NCBI RefSeq assembly: GCF_958298935.1 | Contig: NC_084931.1 | Coordinates: forward strand, 13,729,334-13,793,333 | DNA from: Phragmites australis | Lineage: Eukaryota > Streptophyta > Magnoliopsida > Poales > Poaceae | Direction of reading: 5' to 3' | DNA length: 64,000 nt | Shown here: positions 1 to 12,424 of the stretch, one piece after another | Position numbering within the stretch: the first letter of the stretch is position 1 | Layout of the letters: each line of letters begins with the position of its first letter | Position numbers and translations under genes: made by a program | Notes under the pieces: generated by a model | Told to the model about the DNA's origin: nothing | Database searches by the model: none | What the model saw: the letters and a program-made list of their open reading frames with translations, nothing else

Positions 1-650
1 TTGTTTCCGCCCAAAACTTCTTTGGCGTACCATACTAATCCAACATTGCTCCTACAAGAGTGATCAATGTCATGTTCTTCCTCTCCATCATGCCATTTTG
101 TTGAGAGGTCTAGGCTGATAAGAACTCGTGCTTGATGCCTCTATCTTCACAAAATTCTTCATTGTATGTGTTCTTGAACTCCGTACCGTTGTCACTCCGG
201 ATCTTCATAAGTGTGGCCTCAAATTCATTTTGAGCCCTCTTCGCAAACTTCTTGAAGATCCCAACAGTCTTGCTCTTGTCATCTAGAAAGAAAGTCCAAG
301 TGTACCTTGTATAATCATCAATAATGACAAGGCAATATAGATTACCACTAAGATTTTTGTATGTAGTTGGTCAGAAAAGATCCATGTGTAGTAGTTCCAA
401 GGGTCTTGATGTAGGCATCATGGACTTGTATAGATGTGAGCTTGCAACTTGCTTTCCCGCTTGGCAAGCGCTACACACCTTGTCCTTCTCGAATACAACA
501 TCCTTCAAACCAACTACCATTCCGTTTTTGAACAGCTTCTTGAGTTGGCTTATTCCAATGTGTGCAAATCGATGATGCCAAAGCCAACCCATATATGTCT
601 TGGTGAAGAGGCATGTAGTTAAGCTAGCTTCATTAGAGAAGAAATCCATA

Positions 651-688
<38 letters not shown>

Positions 689-1060
689 GTTTTTAAAGCC
701 TTTAAAGATTAGATCATTATGCTTCTTGCTAGTTATGATAACATCAACATCACTAAATAAACATGTGAAGCTTAAATCACATAGTTGAGCTACAGAAAGC
801 AAATTAAAGCTAAGTGATTCTACTAAAAGAACATTGGAAATAGAGAGATCATTTGAGATTGCTATATTACCCAAACCTACCACATTTGCCTTAGAGTTAT
901 CACCAAAAGTGACTTTGTCATGATTGCCCATATCATCTTCTAGTGAGGTGAACATCTTTATATTATCGGTCATATATTGTGTACATCCACTATCAAGAAC
1001 CCATTGCTTTTCACCGTCTTTGTAGTTCACCTTGTTATTACCTTTTACCATGAGATACAT
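1..1060 (-). pseudogene. Copia pol: protease, GAG-pre-integrase, integrase (partial)
   Basis: The open part (1060 to 371) starts with an aspartic protease motif, DSGCTQYMT, followed by the GAG-pre-integrase zinc region WHHRFAHIG...CSACQAGKQ. The integrase core begins at HMDLF, where a stop replaces the expected next residue at about 371-373. Beyond the stop the same frame continues to base 1 with VIIDDYTRY, RSDNGTEF and MMERKN, so the three acidic catalytic positions are visible. A (TA)n run inside the frame is translated as a Tyr-Ile tract, which is not expected in this protein. The fragment would cleave the polyprotein and integrate cDNA if intact. The internal stop makes it a pseudogene. 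Confidence 0.85.
653..686. repeat. (TA)n microsatellite, 34 bp
   Basis: An uninterrupted AT/TA run of about 17 units lies inside the copia pol reading frame without breaking it, giving alternating Tyr and Ile codons. Length may vary between individuals or be misassembled. Confidence 0.97.
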
Positions 1061-1169
1061 AGGTGGTGGAGGTAGAGATGGATCATCATTGGTGATGGCG
1101 AGGCCTGCGAAGTTTTGTCTTCATTATCGCTTGAATCATCACTTGAGCTTTCGCCAGAGACTCATTCAC

Positions 1170-2185
1170 CTACAATGTATGCCTTATAGCCTCCACCCTT
1201 CTTGTTGAAGAGCTTCTTCTTCTTCTTCTTGTCATGATCCTTCTTCTTGTGCTTATCCTCATCCTCAATTGCATCAATCTTCTTAGACTTGTTCTTTTTC
1301 TCTTGTCAGAATGAGGGCAATCATATGACATGTGGCCAAGGTTACCACAATTGTAGTACTTCTTCTTGTCTCCGCCACCGAACTTGCCAAATTTCTTTAG
1401 GCAAAATTTGTTCTCCTTGGGATCATAGTTGTAGCCCTTCTTTTGAAACTTGGAGATCATCCTTGTGGTTCTTCTCATGAGAAGAGCAAGTTCGATGTCA
1501 AAGTCGTCATCATCATTGCTTTCACTTGATGATGGAAGCTTCATCTTCTTCTTCTTCTTCTTGTCAACCATATTTGTCTTGAGAGCAAGATTCTTCTTGG
1601 ACGAAGACTCATGATCTCCAAACAAGAATATCTCATGAGCATATATCTTCCCAAGGGCGTCAGTGATGGTCATGTCATTGATGTCCCTTTCATGAAGAAG
1701 AGAGATGACAATGTTGTATTGTGGCTTGGGAAGCACCATCAAGATCCTACGAATAACATCTCCTTGAGACAATTGAGTGAGTTCAAGAGTATATTTCTTC
1801 CATAAGCATATTTATGCGAGAATACATATCATTGCATAACTCATTAGGAAGCATCTTAAATTGATTAAGAGCATTCATAAGCACATGATATCTTTCCTTA
1901 TGATTTTTCCTAGAACCCCATGAATTTCACAAAGAGCGGTCCAAATCTCATTGGCGAATTTCTTGCTCCTAACTCTAGAAAAAACCACTTCACAAATTCC
2001 CTCAAATATAACATTCTTAGTCTTAGCATTCCACCTAACTTGTTGGCGGTAAAAGGTTGATCAAACCCAATAGAGGCGGCTAGCCAAACTTCAGGGGAAA
2101 TAGCATCAAGATAGCTTGCCATACGAACTTTCCAATTGAAAGGATTGAATAGCCCAAGATAGGATTTTAAGCTTATCAAGAGCAC
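1170..2185 (-). pseudogene. Copia gag (nucleocapsid and capsid region), broken
   Basis: Two open stretches on the minus strand (2185-1910 and 1772-1170) together resemble a copia gag. The N-terminal part has MASYLDAISPEVW..., and the C-terminal part has a Lys-rich tract encoded by CTT repeats and then a zinc-knuckle-like YNCGNLGHMSYDC. In that knuckle the first expected Cys is Tyr, so the CCHC motif is incomplete. The two parts are in different frames and separated by about 140 bases, which indicates a frameshift or small deletions. It sits between the primer binding site and the protease, as expected for gag. Confidence 0.75.
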
Positions 2186-2188
2186 GAG

Positions 2189-2200
2189 GCTCTGATACCA
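2189..2200 (-). promoter_or_regulatory. Primer binding site, initiator tRNA-Met
   Basis: The minus strand reads TGGTATCAGAGC, the usual plant tRNA-iMet primer binding site. It lies 2 bases downstream of the LTR end. Confidence 0.9.
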
Positions 2201-2202
2201 AT

Positions 2203-3052
2203 TGAAAGGATCGAATGACCTAAGATGGGGGTAAATTAGGCAATTAAAAACTTCTACCGAAATCTAAAACAAATAGCAACCTTAGCTTAGAAGAAAGGAA
2301 ATGCTACTACACGAACAAGCTAGGAGAGGGAAACAAAACAAGCAAGCAAAGACACTAAGAAAATGCGGAATATAAAATCTTATAAGAATGTAAATGCTCA
2401 AATTAAATAATGGAACAGTAAATAGATGGATAAGAGAACACAGATTTTTTCCTGAGGTATTGAAGAGTTGGCACTCCTCTTATTCCTCGTTGGAGCATCC
2501 ACCAAGAATATTGCTCCCCATTGAGTCACCAATACTCAAGTGCTCCCTCATGATTGCCACTTCTCCATCTCCAGATTGGCAGGCATCAAACTAAGTACAT
2601 AGATCTTCCCAGGGCTCCCACAAGAACTCTAAGAGCTCAACGAGAACACCTCCAATCACCAAGACCGGCTAGGTGTTGCTAACCATCAAGAGTAAGAAGC
2701 CAATAGTTTCACTTGACCAAGATCAAGCCTAGACTACAACTAGATGCACACTTGCTACTCTCCAAGCACTAATAAAGTCTTTAATCTCCAATCAGGTACT
2801 TGGAAATCAACTCAAGTGCTCTCTCTTGCTTCTAGATGACACACAATGTATGAGCTTCTCTGGGTCACTAGCCAACCTTATGCACATGTCCTTTGATCAA
2901 CCATTTAATCCCCTTAGGGACCAAGAATATCCACTTATCATTGTGAAATAAGATTTTTTTTATTCCCTTCAAAACAAATTATTAGTCACAATAATATAGT
3001 TGTCATTAATCACCAAAACACTGACCACTTACCTAGGGGCCTAGATGCTACA
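2203..3052 (-). repeat. 5' LTR of the copia element, about 850 bp
   Basis: On the minus strand the LTR begins TGTAGCATCTAGGCCCC at 3052 and ends ...CTTTCA at 2203, giving TG...CA termini beside the primer binding site. It holds no gene. The second LTR is outside the window, so the boundaries rest on the termini and the primer site only. Confidence 0.8.
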
Positions 3053-3846
3053 GAGTCCAATATGTCTTCAACAAGGGATTACGTGGTCTGTCCCAATTAG
3101 CACTATCTCTGGCGAGGGCCAGATGAGAGTTCTCGACATGGATGGTGACCTCTTTCGTGAAGTCAATTGCCGAGTTCTTCCAATCCTTAGCGGCTGGGGT
3201 CACCAAATCTATGGTCGAAGGCCGCATAAGGGCCTCTTGGGAAAGAAGGATCCTTTTAGTGGCTGCAGATCTAAAACATTTAGCCCCCTGCTGATGGTCG
3301 AAAGACGATATGACTAGTGCTCCATTAAGGATTTGGGGAGGTGTGCTCATCTAGTGTTGACTATCGCCCGCACCTAGAGCCAGAGGGTCATGTCCGTTTG
3401 TAGGGTCATTGTCATGATTACCTAGACCGTCACCCCAATCTTCTATAGCGAAAACTTCTTAGGGGTAACCTCCACTAGAGGAAGTGTCCGGATCCATCAT
3501 GGATCTTTCATTAGATTGTTTCAGATTGGTATTTTGACAATCCATATTGTCACAAGCTGCGGGGATTAATGTTGACTTGTTGTGAATCAAACATTTACAG
3601 TTGTCTTGGAAGCCGAGTGGTTCAAACTTGATGTCATAATCTTTGGTGCATTGATCCATAAATCGATTTGCCTTCTCTCTTCAATCATCGCTGAGAAGTT
3701 CATCATCAAAATTCACCCGATCGATCACTGGCTTGCCAGGAAGAGGGGTACAGTTGTTGTAGAACCCCTCTTCCGAAAAACCAGTTCTTACTGAAGGCTT
3801 GGGTGATACCGACGGCATGTTCTATGTAGATTCTTCAACTCTTTAC
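3053..3846. other. Unassigned stretch, 3' region of the decayed gypsy element
   Basis: About 800 bases hold only short open frames without recognisable domains. Position suggests the non-coding part between pol and a lost 3' LTR, but no LTR terminus was seen. Confidence 0.4.
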
Positions 3847-4044
3847 CTCGATGTGACCAAGACATAATGCCTTCGAAGTGGCGGAGGGTTTTGGACCTTG
3901 ACGCGACCGAGGAATTACGCCATCGAAGTGGCAAATGGTTTTAGACCACAACGCGACTGAGGCACCATGCCTTCAAAGTGACAGAGGGTTTTTACCTTGA
4001 CACAATCGAGGCATTAGGCCTTCGAAGTGGCGGAGGGTTTTTAT
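3847..4044. repeat. Tandem repeat, four units of 49-50 bp
   Basis: Units start at 3847, 3897, 3947 and 3996, each with a core like CGAAGTGGCGGAGGGTTTT, and a partial fifth unit follows. Tandem arrays downstream of pol are common in Tat-lineage elements. Confidence 0.9.
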
Positions 4045-4123
4045 CTCGATATGTCACATTATTGAGCAGAGATATAAGTTAAGGTATGTGTTTACTATTA
4101 TCCATGAATACCGTTGTGTGGTG

Positions 4124-5602
4124 CTACCACCATGAAAGTGTGATAAATGTGAAGTATGCCACGTAAAAAGCGTAAGTACACAGCCATGCTGAAGTGGAGG
4201 GCACTGGTGGGGTGCATTGTCCATAGATCTTAGGGAGGGGTTGCTGGGGGCCTAGCAGTGGGGGAGTCCATTTGGTGATGAAGTCAGCTTGGACTTGTGA
4301 CTTGATGGCCAAACGGGCCACCAATTTCATAGCGAAGGGTGCTAATTCCATAGCCCACTTGCCAATACATCTTGTCGCCTCCTGATTACAAAACATGTCG
4401 CCTAGTAGGTACGAGGTTGGTATGTGATGTCATGGGCGAGGAACTAGTGTCAGAGTTTACATGAGGCAATCAGGAGTGCATACGCCATCTTCTCAAGCTC
4501 GGTGTAGAACATTTTGGCCCCTGCTAGAGCTTCTGAAATATAGTAGACTACCCTCTGGAGAGAGTGGGCTTCATTCTCCTCCTCCCGTACGAGTACAACA
4601 CTTACAGCGAAGGCGGAGGCAGACAAGTACAAGAGGAGCCCTTCAACCGGAAGGGGCATTGCAAGTGTCTTGAGGTCAGATAGGTGCCTTGAGGGCCTCG
4701 AAGGCATCCTGGAACTCTACCGTCCATGTGAAAGGTTTGGAGCCCCTTAGCTTTTTGAAGAATGAGGGAGGTTATGCTCGGTGGAATTGGAGAGGAAAGG
4801 ACTGAGGGCTACGAGGCGACCGACCAAGCACTGCATTCCCTTCGCATCGGTGGTGGGAGACATTTCCGTAATGGCATGGAACTTGCCGGGGTTGGCCTTG
4901 ATACCTCTCCTGGATATGAGGTACCCTAGCAGCCTGCCAGCTTTGGTGTGAAATACACACTTCTCCAGGTTGAGCCGCATGCCTGCGACCCAAAAGCTGT
5001 CAAATGTTTCTTGAAGCTCAACAACGTGGTTGGCCGCAAGCTTGCTTTTTACAATGATGTCATTGACTTAGGCGCCCATGTTGTGGCCTAGTTGTTCCTC
5101 TAGGATCTTGTGCACTAGGCGGGACAAGGTGGTTCCAGCATTTTAGAGGCCAAAAAGCATCCGAACATAGCAGTACACCCGAAGGGCTAATGAAGCTTAA
5201 GTTGCCTTTGTATTTAGTAGCCATCCACACTTAGTTGTATCCGAAGTATGCATCTAGGAAGCATAACAATTTGTAGCCAGTGGTAGAGTCCACGAGCTAG
5301 TTGATGTGAGGGAGTGGGTTTGGATCTTGGGGGCAGGCCTAGTTGAGTGCTGTAAAGTTGATGCACATGCACCACTTTCCATTGGGCTTCTTGACCAGGA
5401 CAGGGTTCACCAGCCACTCAGAGTGAATGATCATGCGGATGGCACTTTCTTTAAGTAGCTTCTGGACCTCATCCTTCGTGGCCTCCTCCCATTCGGAGGA
5501 TAGCTTGTTGTGCCCCTGGGTCATGTGGGTCAACCCGTAGAGCTTGCTCAATGATGCGGTGATCGACTCCGGGGAGGTCCTGCAGAGACCATGCAAAGAC
5601 AT
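4124..5602 (-). pseudogene. Gypsy reverse transcriptase and RNase H, decayed
   Basis: Minus-strand pieces in order are: the RT entry region (5602-5339) with WLVNPVLVKKPNGKWCM; an LDA-containing palm region with stops; the catalytic box near 5044-5070, which reads VNDIIVKS where VDD is expected, so one metal-binding Asp is lost; the RT thumb (4980-4747) with LEKCVFHTKAGRLLGYLISR; and gypsy RNase H (4707-4450) with YYISEALAGAK and YTELEKMAYAL, ending in ADFITKWTPP (4396-4124). Several stops and frameshifts separate these pieces. The enzyme would copy element RNA into DNA, but this copy cannot be functional. Confidence 0.85.
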
Positions 5603-6292
5603 CGAGGTTGGCCTGTAGGACAGCTAGGAGCTAGGATTCTAGCTCTGGAGTGAGGTCCACTCAGATCTAAAAGGATCGGTTGAGGTGGCCCGTTCCCGAT
5701 GGGACATGCTTGACATCCCCCTTCGACTGTGGCTTCAGAGCACCGTGGTGCTCAAGGCATGCTGAATGAGGGTCTTCAAGGGGCTCTTTGGCCACATTAT
5801 GAATGTGGCAGCTATCGAGTGGGGCAAGATGTTGTACTTGATGCACCTAGTCAAGCCTTGGTCACCATGGATGGAGATAAGACCATGGGGAATGACCATC
5901 ATCACGTAGAGGTAGTTTTGATGGAGACCACTTCGAATTTGTTTAGAGTGCCCCCGCCTAGGATGACGTTGTACACATAGGGTACATCCACAACATTGAA
6001 GGTGAAGAGGCATGTCTACACAACGGAGCCCTCACCAAAGGTGACTGCAAGCTCTATCTTGCCTAGGATGTCGAGAGGGCTCGTTGAACCCCTGAAAAGG
6101 CCTCTGGGCTAGAGAAAGTCGCACCCATGGAATGCGGAGCTGATTAAAGGCATGTATGAAGAGAAGATCTACAGAACTCCCTCTGTCAACCAGTACCCTC
6201 CAAACTTCAACGTTGACAATGTCAACCGTAATGCCTAAGGTGTCAGTGTGGGGGAAATTCACCCCTGCAGCATCATTGAAGGCGAAAGTCAC
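5603..6292 (-). pseudogene. Gypsy aspartic protease and linker, decayed
   Basis: The open piece 6292-6032 contains VEVWRVLVDRGSSVDLLF, the retroviral-type protease active-site region of Tat elements. The family signature is D-T/S-G, and here the middle residue is Arg, so the protease should be inactive. The stretch from 6031 to 5603 is the linker to RT and carries stops. Confidence 0.75.
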
Positions 6293-7522
6293 CTAGGTTT
6301 CAGCCCATCCGGGGACCTGGTGGTGGATGCTAGTTGCCTCGATATGGTTGACCCCATGCATGTAGTCCTGCCGCTGCCACTTCAAGGAGCCACCAGAGGT
6401 TCCCCCTCCTGTTATGGCTAGAACCACTTGCCTAGCTCGGTCCCCATTATTGATGAGTTGCATCGTGGGTGGTAGAGGAGAAGGGGGTAGAGTAGGGTTC
6501 TGTAGGACCAGGTGGTCCACCTGGCATCCTACCATGATCCTACGACCCCAAGTCTACTCATTACTGATACTATCCCCCACCACGCATCCAGCCGGCCTTT
6601 TAAGGTACTCTTCTCAAAAGGTTACGAGGGTCCAACAGGTATTATGGCGTGTTGCTAGCGTTGCCGAGATCTATGCACTCTGGAGCCCCTGGCCCCATCG
6701 GAGCCCCTTTTTGCCAGAGGGGTGAGGAGGGTCCGTGAGGACCCCCTTTACGAGGATGGCTCAGAGGGCTCAATGTAGGGGGCCATGACAGCATCTATGG
6801 CCTCCCGACAGAGCCGCTCCTCTGCACGAGCATATTCCTCAAAATTGTACATTAGGGCATCCACCATGTGCACCGGGGACTAGTGCAGTTGATCAAAGAG
6901 GGGCCCAGAGGCTAAACCTTGGGTTGCCGCGTCGATGACTGATGACTCTGAGATGCCTTTTATCTAGGCCTTGGTTTGGGAAAACCTCTAGAGTACCCCC
7001 AAAGGGTTTTGCCCGGCTGTTGCCTGATGGCGAACAGGCTCCTAGAGGTCACTAGTTTGACGAAGGTGCCCTGGAAGTTTTTGCAGAAAGCATCCCAAAG
7101 CTGGGCACAGGCGTAAATGGCCCCAGATTCTAGCTTCAGAATCACCAGAGGGCTACCCCTTCTAGGGCGAGAGGGAACAATTTTTCCATGATGGCCTATC
7201 CACCTCCATTGGCCTCTATGGCCAGGGCGTACGGGTGGATGAACTCATCTGGGTTTGAAAATCCCTTAGACATCGGTAGCTTGGGGGATAACCTGTTGGG
7301 AAACGGTACGACCTGCAAGCTCACTTGCAGGGGAAAGTCAGAGTCTAGGAGCATAATCTTGCTTGTGGGCAATGAGGAGCTAAGACGACACCCTCACTGG
7401 CCCCCGGAGCCCGGGCTAGCGTGGCATCGACCGTCATGGGAGCATTGACAATTATGTACACCAGTTGCTGCATGGCACATAGGGCCGCCTGTAGCTCTTC
7501 TAGTTAGGCCCAAAGGGCCACC
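6293..7522 (-). pseudogene. Gypsy gag, decayed
   Basis: The piece 7145-6960 (CAQLWDAFCKNFQGTF...LFAIRQQPGKTLWGY) matches the core of the plant retrotransposon gag domain, which forms the particle shell. Sequence right of it, to about 7522, would be the gag N-terminus and is open only in short runs. The C-terminal gag part is broken into short frames. The junction with CACTA sequence lies near 7522. Confidence 0.65.
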
Positions 7523-9695
7523 ATCTAGGTCTATGTAATTAACGCACAACTCCACTACCTCCTCTGTAGAGTAACCCTGCGCGATGCACCCCTTAGGAAA
7601 AGCTTGATTTCTTATGTACGACTTGAGAACACCCATGAATCGCTCATATGGATACATCTGATGCAGGAACACAAGACCAAGAAAATAAATCTCCTTCACA
7701 AGGTGAGCTGTGAGATGGACCATGATATAGAAAAATGATGGTATAAAATACATCTCAAGAAGACATAGAGTCTCGAAGTGTCTTTTTTCTAGCTCGCCCA
7801 GTGCTTCTGGATCTAGTACCTTCTGACCAATTGCATTGAAAAAAAAGCATAGGCTCATGATAGCCTCTCGAACACCAATTGGCAACATGTTTCTAATTCC
7901 AACCGCAATCATCTGTGTCAACATCACATGACAATCATGAGTATTCATGCCAACAACCATTTTCAGCTCTTTCACTGAAACAAGTCTTGTAATGTTGGAC
8001 GAGTAACCGGAGGGAACTTTCACACCGTGCAAGAACTCACAAAATTCTTTTTTCTCCTTCTTGGATAGGGTGATGCAAGATGGGTATAGGAATTTCCCTT
8101 TATCCGTATCCTTGACATGAAGCTCTGGCCTTAAGCCCATTTCTTCAAGGTCAGCTCTTGTGCTTTCATGATCTTTTGTTTTCCCTTTCATGTTGAGCAT
8201 TGTATCGAGAAGACTACTATAGATATTATTCTCTACATGCATGAGGTAAATACAGTGACAAACTTCTAAGTATTTCCAATAATCAAGCTCCTATAGAATT
8301 GATTTCTTGTTTCATATTCTATTTTCATCACTCATGGAGGATCATTTTCGCTTGCCAAGGACAACATTGATATCCTTAACCTTGTCATAGACATCTTGCC
8401 TGCTGAAATGTCTTGGAGATGATGCTTTCTCCCTTGTCTTGTTAAACTGAGACTTCATTCTCTGTTACTAGTGGTTCCTTGGAAGGAAACATCGATGCCG
8501 CATGTACACTGTTTTCTTTTACTCGTTCAACCATATACTCTCAATATCATCTAAGCATTAGGGGAAAGCTTCACCTTTTCTTTTACTCTGCCCTGACAAG
8601 TTATGAAGTGCTGGATAATCATTGATGGTGACGAACAGCTTGTCATGTAGGGTGAAATATTCTCGCTTGTACTGATCCCAAACCTCAACACCTTCAGGCC
8701 AAAGTGCTTTAAGATCATGCACCAAAGGCCCGAGGTACACATCGATGTCATTGCCAGGTTGCCTCGGGCCAAGAATTAAGGTCGACAACATAATGTATTT
8801 TCACTTTTTAAAAAGCCAAGGTGGAAGGTTGTAGATAGACAGTACAATAGGCTAGGTGCTATGTGAGGTACTCATATTACCGAATGGATTCATACCATCT
8901 GTGCTCATAGCAAACCTAATATTTCTTAATTCTTCAGCGAACCACCCAAATTTGGAATCAATGGTTCACCACTGAGTTGAATTTGTGGGGTGCCTTATCA
9001 TTGCGTCATTCTTACGACCCTCCTTGTCGTACCGCAACAATTGGGACTCCTTTTGTTCTGGAACAAACGCTTCAAATGGGGAATTACAGGGAAATACCAC
9101 ATCACCTTTCTAGGAGACCCTTTTCTCTGGTTGCTTTCCTCCACATCGCCACCGTCATTTCTATGGTTGTATCGATGGGTTTCATAAATAGGACATTGAT
9201 CCAGGTCTGCATACTCTCCACAAAATAGGACATAATCCTTCTTACATGCATGTATTTTTTCTACTTCCAATCCCAAAGGTCAAACTATCTTATTCGCGTC
9301 ATAGACGGTCTTGGGCACCTTTTTCCCCTCTGGTAGCATGTCCTTTAGCAGATGCAGTAATGCTTTGAAACTCTTACCGTACCAACGATGGGTTGCCTTC
9401 AATTGCAGAAGCATAAGCACTGCAAACAACAGTGTGTATTTCTCCTTACAGATAGGATAAAATGGTGTCTTCGAGTCTCGCACTAGTTCCTAGAATTTGG
9501 CAAACTCACCACCACTATACTCATCGTGCCCCTCAACATCACACACCATTTAGTCCACATTCTCCATGAAATCCACGTAGTCATCATTGAATACTAATAT
9601 GTCTGCGTCCCTGAGATAATCATCCATATCATCAGCTGGCGGGAGTCCTTGATATCATCCATATCATCAAAACGTAATATCTCCCTTTGAATCCA
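7523..9695 (-). pseudogene. TNP2-like CACTA transposase with DUF4218, main part
   Basis: Minus-strand pieces in order are 9483-9280 (KATHRWYGKSFKALLHLLKD), 9276-8998 (IHACKKDYVLFCGEYADLDQCP), 8791-8551 (RQPGNDIDVYLGPLVHDLK, a strong TNP2 motif) and 8242-7523, which holds MHVENNIYSSLLDTML and the DUF4218 region (LEMYFIPSFFYIMVHL to EEVVELCVNYIDLD). The transposase recognises CACTA termini and catalyses cut-and-paste movement. Stops and frame changes separate the pieces. The C-terminal end is lost where gypsy sequence begins. The N-terminal exon continues beyond the solo LTR at 12425. Confidence 0.9.
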
Positions 9696-9696
9696 C

Positions 9697-12424
9697 TGTA
9701 AGACCCAGTTTTAAAGGAACAAACTGGGCACAACACATGTATGCCAGGATCAAGTTTCATATATGCGCTTACATCATTACTGTATCATTACATTGTCATT
9801 ATTACAATAATGTTACTAAACTTATTACAAAAGGACCCAAGGGTCTAAAAGAAAACACAACGGAAACTAAATAGGGGCTTCAGTGCCAACAGGTCATCCA
9901 TCTTCCACATGCATCTAGCCTAGAACAACAGCTCTAGATCGAAGTCATCATCGTCAAAGGTTGCAGCTTCATTAACGGCTTCTGAATAGTGATAGAATGC
10001 AAGAAGAGGGACAACGGGTGTGAGTACAAAAAATGTACTCCACAAGTGGAGTGAAAACATGCTATGGGGCTCAAGACAAGGAAAGATTTGACATGGTTAC
10101 CTGCAGTAAGCAACTTAACATAAGACTCCAACATCAGGCATCCTATTTACTAGGTGAAGACACAACTATGACAAAAGGATTGACTCATCGATTCCATCCG
10201 ACTACCAAGACTCACCAGGTAATTCCATTACCCGGCTACCCGACCAACCATACCAACCCTGATCCAACTAATCCTGAAGAAGTCCAAGTTCGCTCTTGTC
10301 CGTGAGCATGGTTGATTGACCAGTTTGATACTCTGTAGAGTTCGCACAGCTTTCCCCATGAGTCGTGATTCCTGTATTGCTTCACACTTCCGGGGTGTGG
10401 AGTCGGGGTCTCACGACAAGGCCTCTACAAAGCTCTGACTAACCTGCAGGCACCCACTGAGGTTTCACCGCTAACAGACGATTCCATCGCTGCAGAAGCC
10501 CCCTCTTGTGCCACTTAACCGTCCAACGGTGCCCACAGAAATAGAGGGGTGGCTAATTAGTTGGCCAGGCCATACCCATATAGTCCTCGTGGTTGTCTGG
10601 AAATAACTTGGTTACATGTTCAAGAACCGGTCCTTAGGACCCCACACAGGAATAACCACAACCAACTGTGCAGTTCCGGCACACGTGCATTCCCGCACCA
10701 TCATCAAACAACCATTCTGTTGGGTTCCCTATACCATGTTGCTACAAAATTACCCTTCCCGATTCTTGTTGCATAACCATTAGTCAATATTAACAGTTTT
10801 TCCAACCACAACTGCACTAGCATATTCTACCCATTTTATATCATGACTTAACAACGGTGACAAGGAATAGTCATTCAAAAACTAGTAAGCCTTATCATAG
10901 GATTTCAAATTAGACATGCATGTATTTGAAGGATAAACACCTACGTATGAATCCTAAAATAGGGGCAAAATATTCAAGAGGGTTGCTCAAAATACTTGAA
11001 AGCTTGATTTGGGAGATTACCGAACTGCACACCTCCTAAGCGATACATTGGAAAGAGCATGCAAGGAAAAACTCTAAGATAACTACACCATACAGTACTA
11101 AAACTAGGTAAAAACCCTATAAAAATATTCTACACACCACTACAAGGCATGAAAATCACCCAAATCGGAGCTACAAGCAAAAAGTATTGAGCTTTTGAAG
11201 TTCTAGGGGCTAATCTGCAAGTTTTACTTGATTTTCAAAGAAATAACGAATTGATTTTATACTGTAAAATGGATTTATGGCATCAAAAATCATTATCCAA
11301 ATTTATTCTTCAAAAGAAAAAACCTATGGAATAAGTCCACGGGCTCATGGACCATGGCCGAAGGGCCGGTCCATGCCCATGGAGGTCCGATTATGCCCAT
11401 GGGTGACAGAGAATGGCAGGTGGCGGTGCTCAGTCACGGCGGGGATGGCGTTCCGGTGGCTCAATGACGACGGTGAGCTCTGGGATCGACTCCGTGGGGG
11501 TCCTGTAAGGTCGGTGAGCACGTTAGAATGGACGGAGTTGGCTAGGAATAGAGGAGAGAGGGTGGCGGTGTGTTTCACCAGTGGCGAAGAGGACAACAGC
11601 GCCGAGGTTGATTCCGTGCAGGAAAAAGGGGGAAAAGTGAAAGGGGTGAGGAACTTCACAAGGGAGTCAATGGCCAGCTTAAATACCCGAGGCTAGGGGA
11701 GAAATGGGTGGATTTGAAGTGATTCACCCAGAGCCCTTAATTCCATAGAAGCTTCAGTTTCCAAAAGAAGAGAGGGCATTAGAAAGGGGAAATGGCCGGG
11801 AAGGGAGAAAGGAAGGGAGGGGATCACGGTGGTGTGGTTTAATTAGCGAGTAAAGGCTCGGGGAGGCAGGATTGAAGAGGGCACGTGATTTTGGGTGTGG
11901 TTCATCCGGTGACGGGAGGTGGAAGAGAGGGAGCTGGCTCGGGCACGGGTGGCTTGGGCAGAGTGGCTCGGCTCGAGCCGGGCCCACCTGGCAGAGAGAG
12001 AGGTAGGAGGGGGCGGCTCGGCCAGCAGCGTAGGCCAGCTTAGGCACGCACGGCCCAGCAAGGGGAAAGGAAGGACGACCCGCTCTGGTGGAGAAAGAAC
12101 AGAGAGGAGGCAGGAAGTGGGCCGAGGAGAAAGAACTCGGCCCGAGAGCATTTCCATTTTTGAAAGCCTTTTCTTTTTTAGATTTTGAACCAAAATTAAA
12201 AAGGGGTTTGAATGAGCGACATCTAGCTATTTTTTTTTTTGCAAACCTTTTCCATGCATAAAAACCCTGTTGCATCCTATAACGGCATGAATGCAAAAAA
12301 CTTATATAACCTATGTCAATTTAAATTTAGAAATTAATTTCTTCTATCGAACAAGATTGCAACACCTATTAAGTTTCTAACAAAATTTTAAATTATTGCA
12401 AAAATTGAAATTTAGGGTGTTACA
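9697..12424 (-). mobile_element. Solo LTR of a chromovirus-type gypsy element, 2,728 bp
   Basis: Termini on the minus strand are TGTAACACCC... and ...GGGTCTTACA. Five bases on either side, TCCAC (9692-9696) and TCCAT (12425-12429), form a target-site duplication with one mismatch. Nothing internal to a retrotransposon is present, so it is a solo LTR left by LTR-LTR recombination. Removing it restores continuity of the transposase N-terminal domain. A TATA-like TATTTAAG (minus strand, near 11678-11687) precedes a GC-rich leader. Short open frames inside are not genes. The block at about 10295-10470 is shared with the other chromovirus LTRs of the window. Confidence 0.92.

Larger units (their letters stand above)
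1..3052 (-). mobile_element. Ty1/copia LTR retrotransposon, 5' part, cut by the window edge
   Basis: Read on the minus strand, the order is LTR, initiator-Met primer binding site, gag with a zinc knuckle, protease, GAG-pre-integrase and integrase core. Having integrase directly after protease and before any RT is the copia order. RT, RNase H and the 3' LTR would lie left of base 1. Stops and frameshifts in gag and a stop at the start of the integrase core suggest a dead copy. It abuts gypsy sequence at 3053. No target-site duplication can be checked because the other end is missing. Confidence 0.9.
3053..7522 (-). mobile_element. Decayed Ty3/gypsy element, Tat-like
   Basis: On the minus strand gag, protease, RT and RNase H appear in gypsy order, followed by a 50-bp tandem array and an unassigned stretch. 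No integrase and no LTR is visible. The right edge joins CACTA transposase sequence near 7522 and the left edge joins the copia LTR at 3052. The protein pieces resemble the better-preserved Tat element at 17034-27487, for example in the RNase H and protease-linker regions. Confidence 0.75.

Noticed and set aside
11277..12296. Open frames up to 180 codons on both strands in the solo LTR
   Set aside because: They lie in the GC-rich LTR leader, overlap on opposite strands and show no domain.
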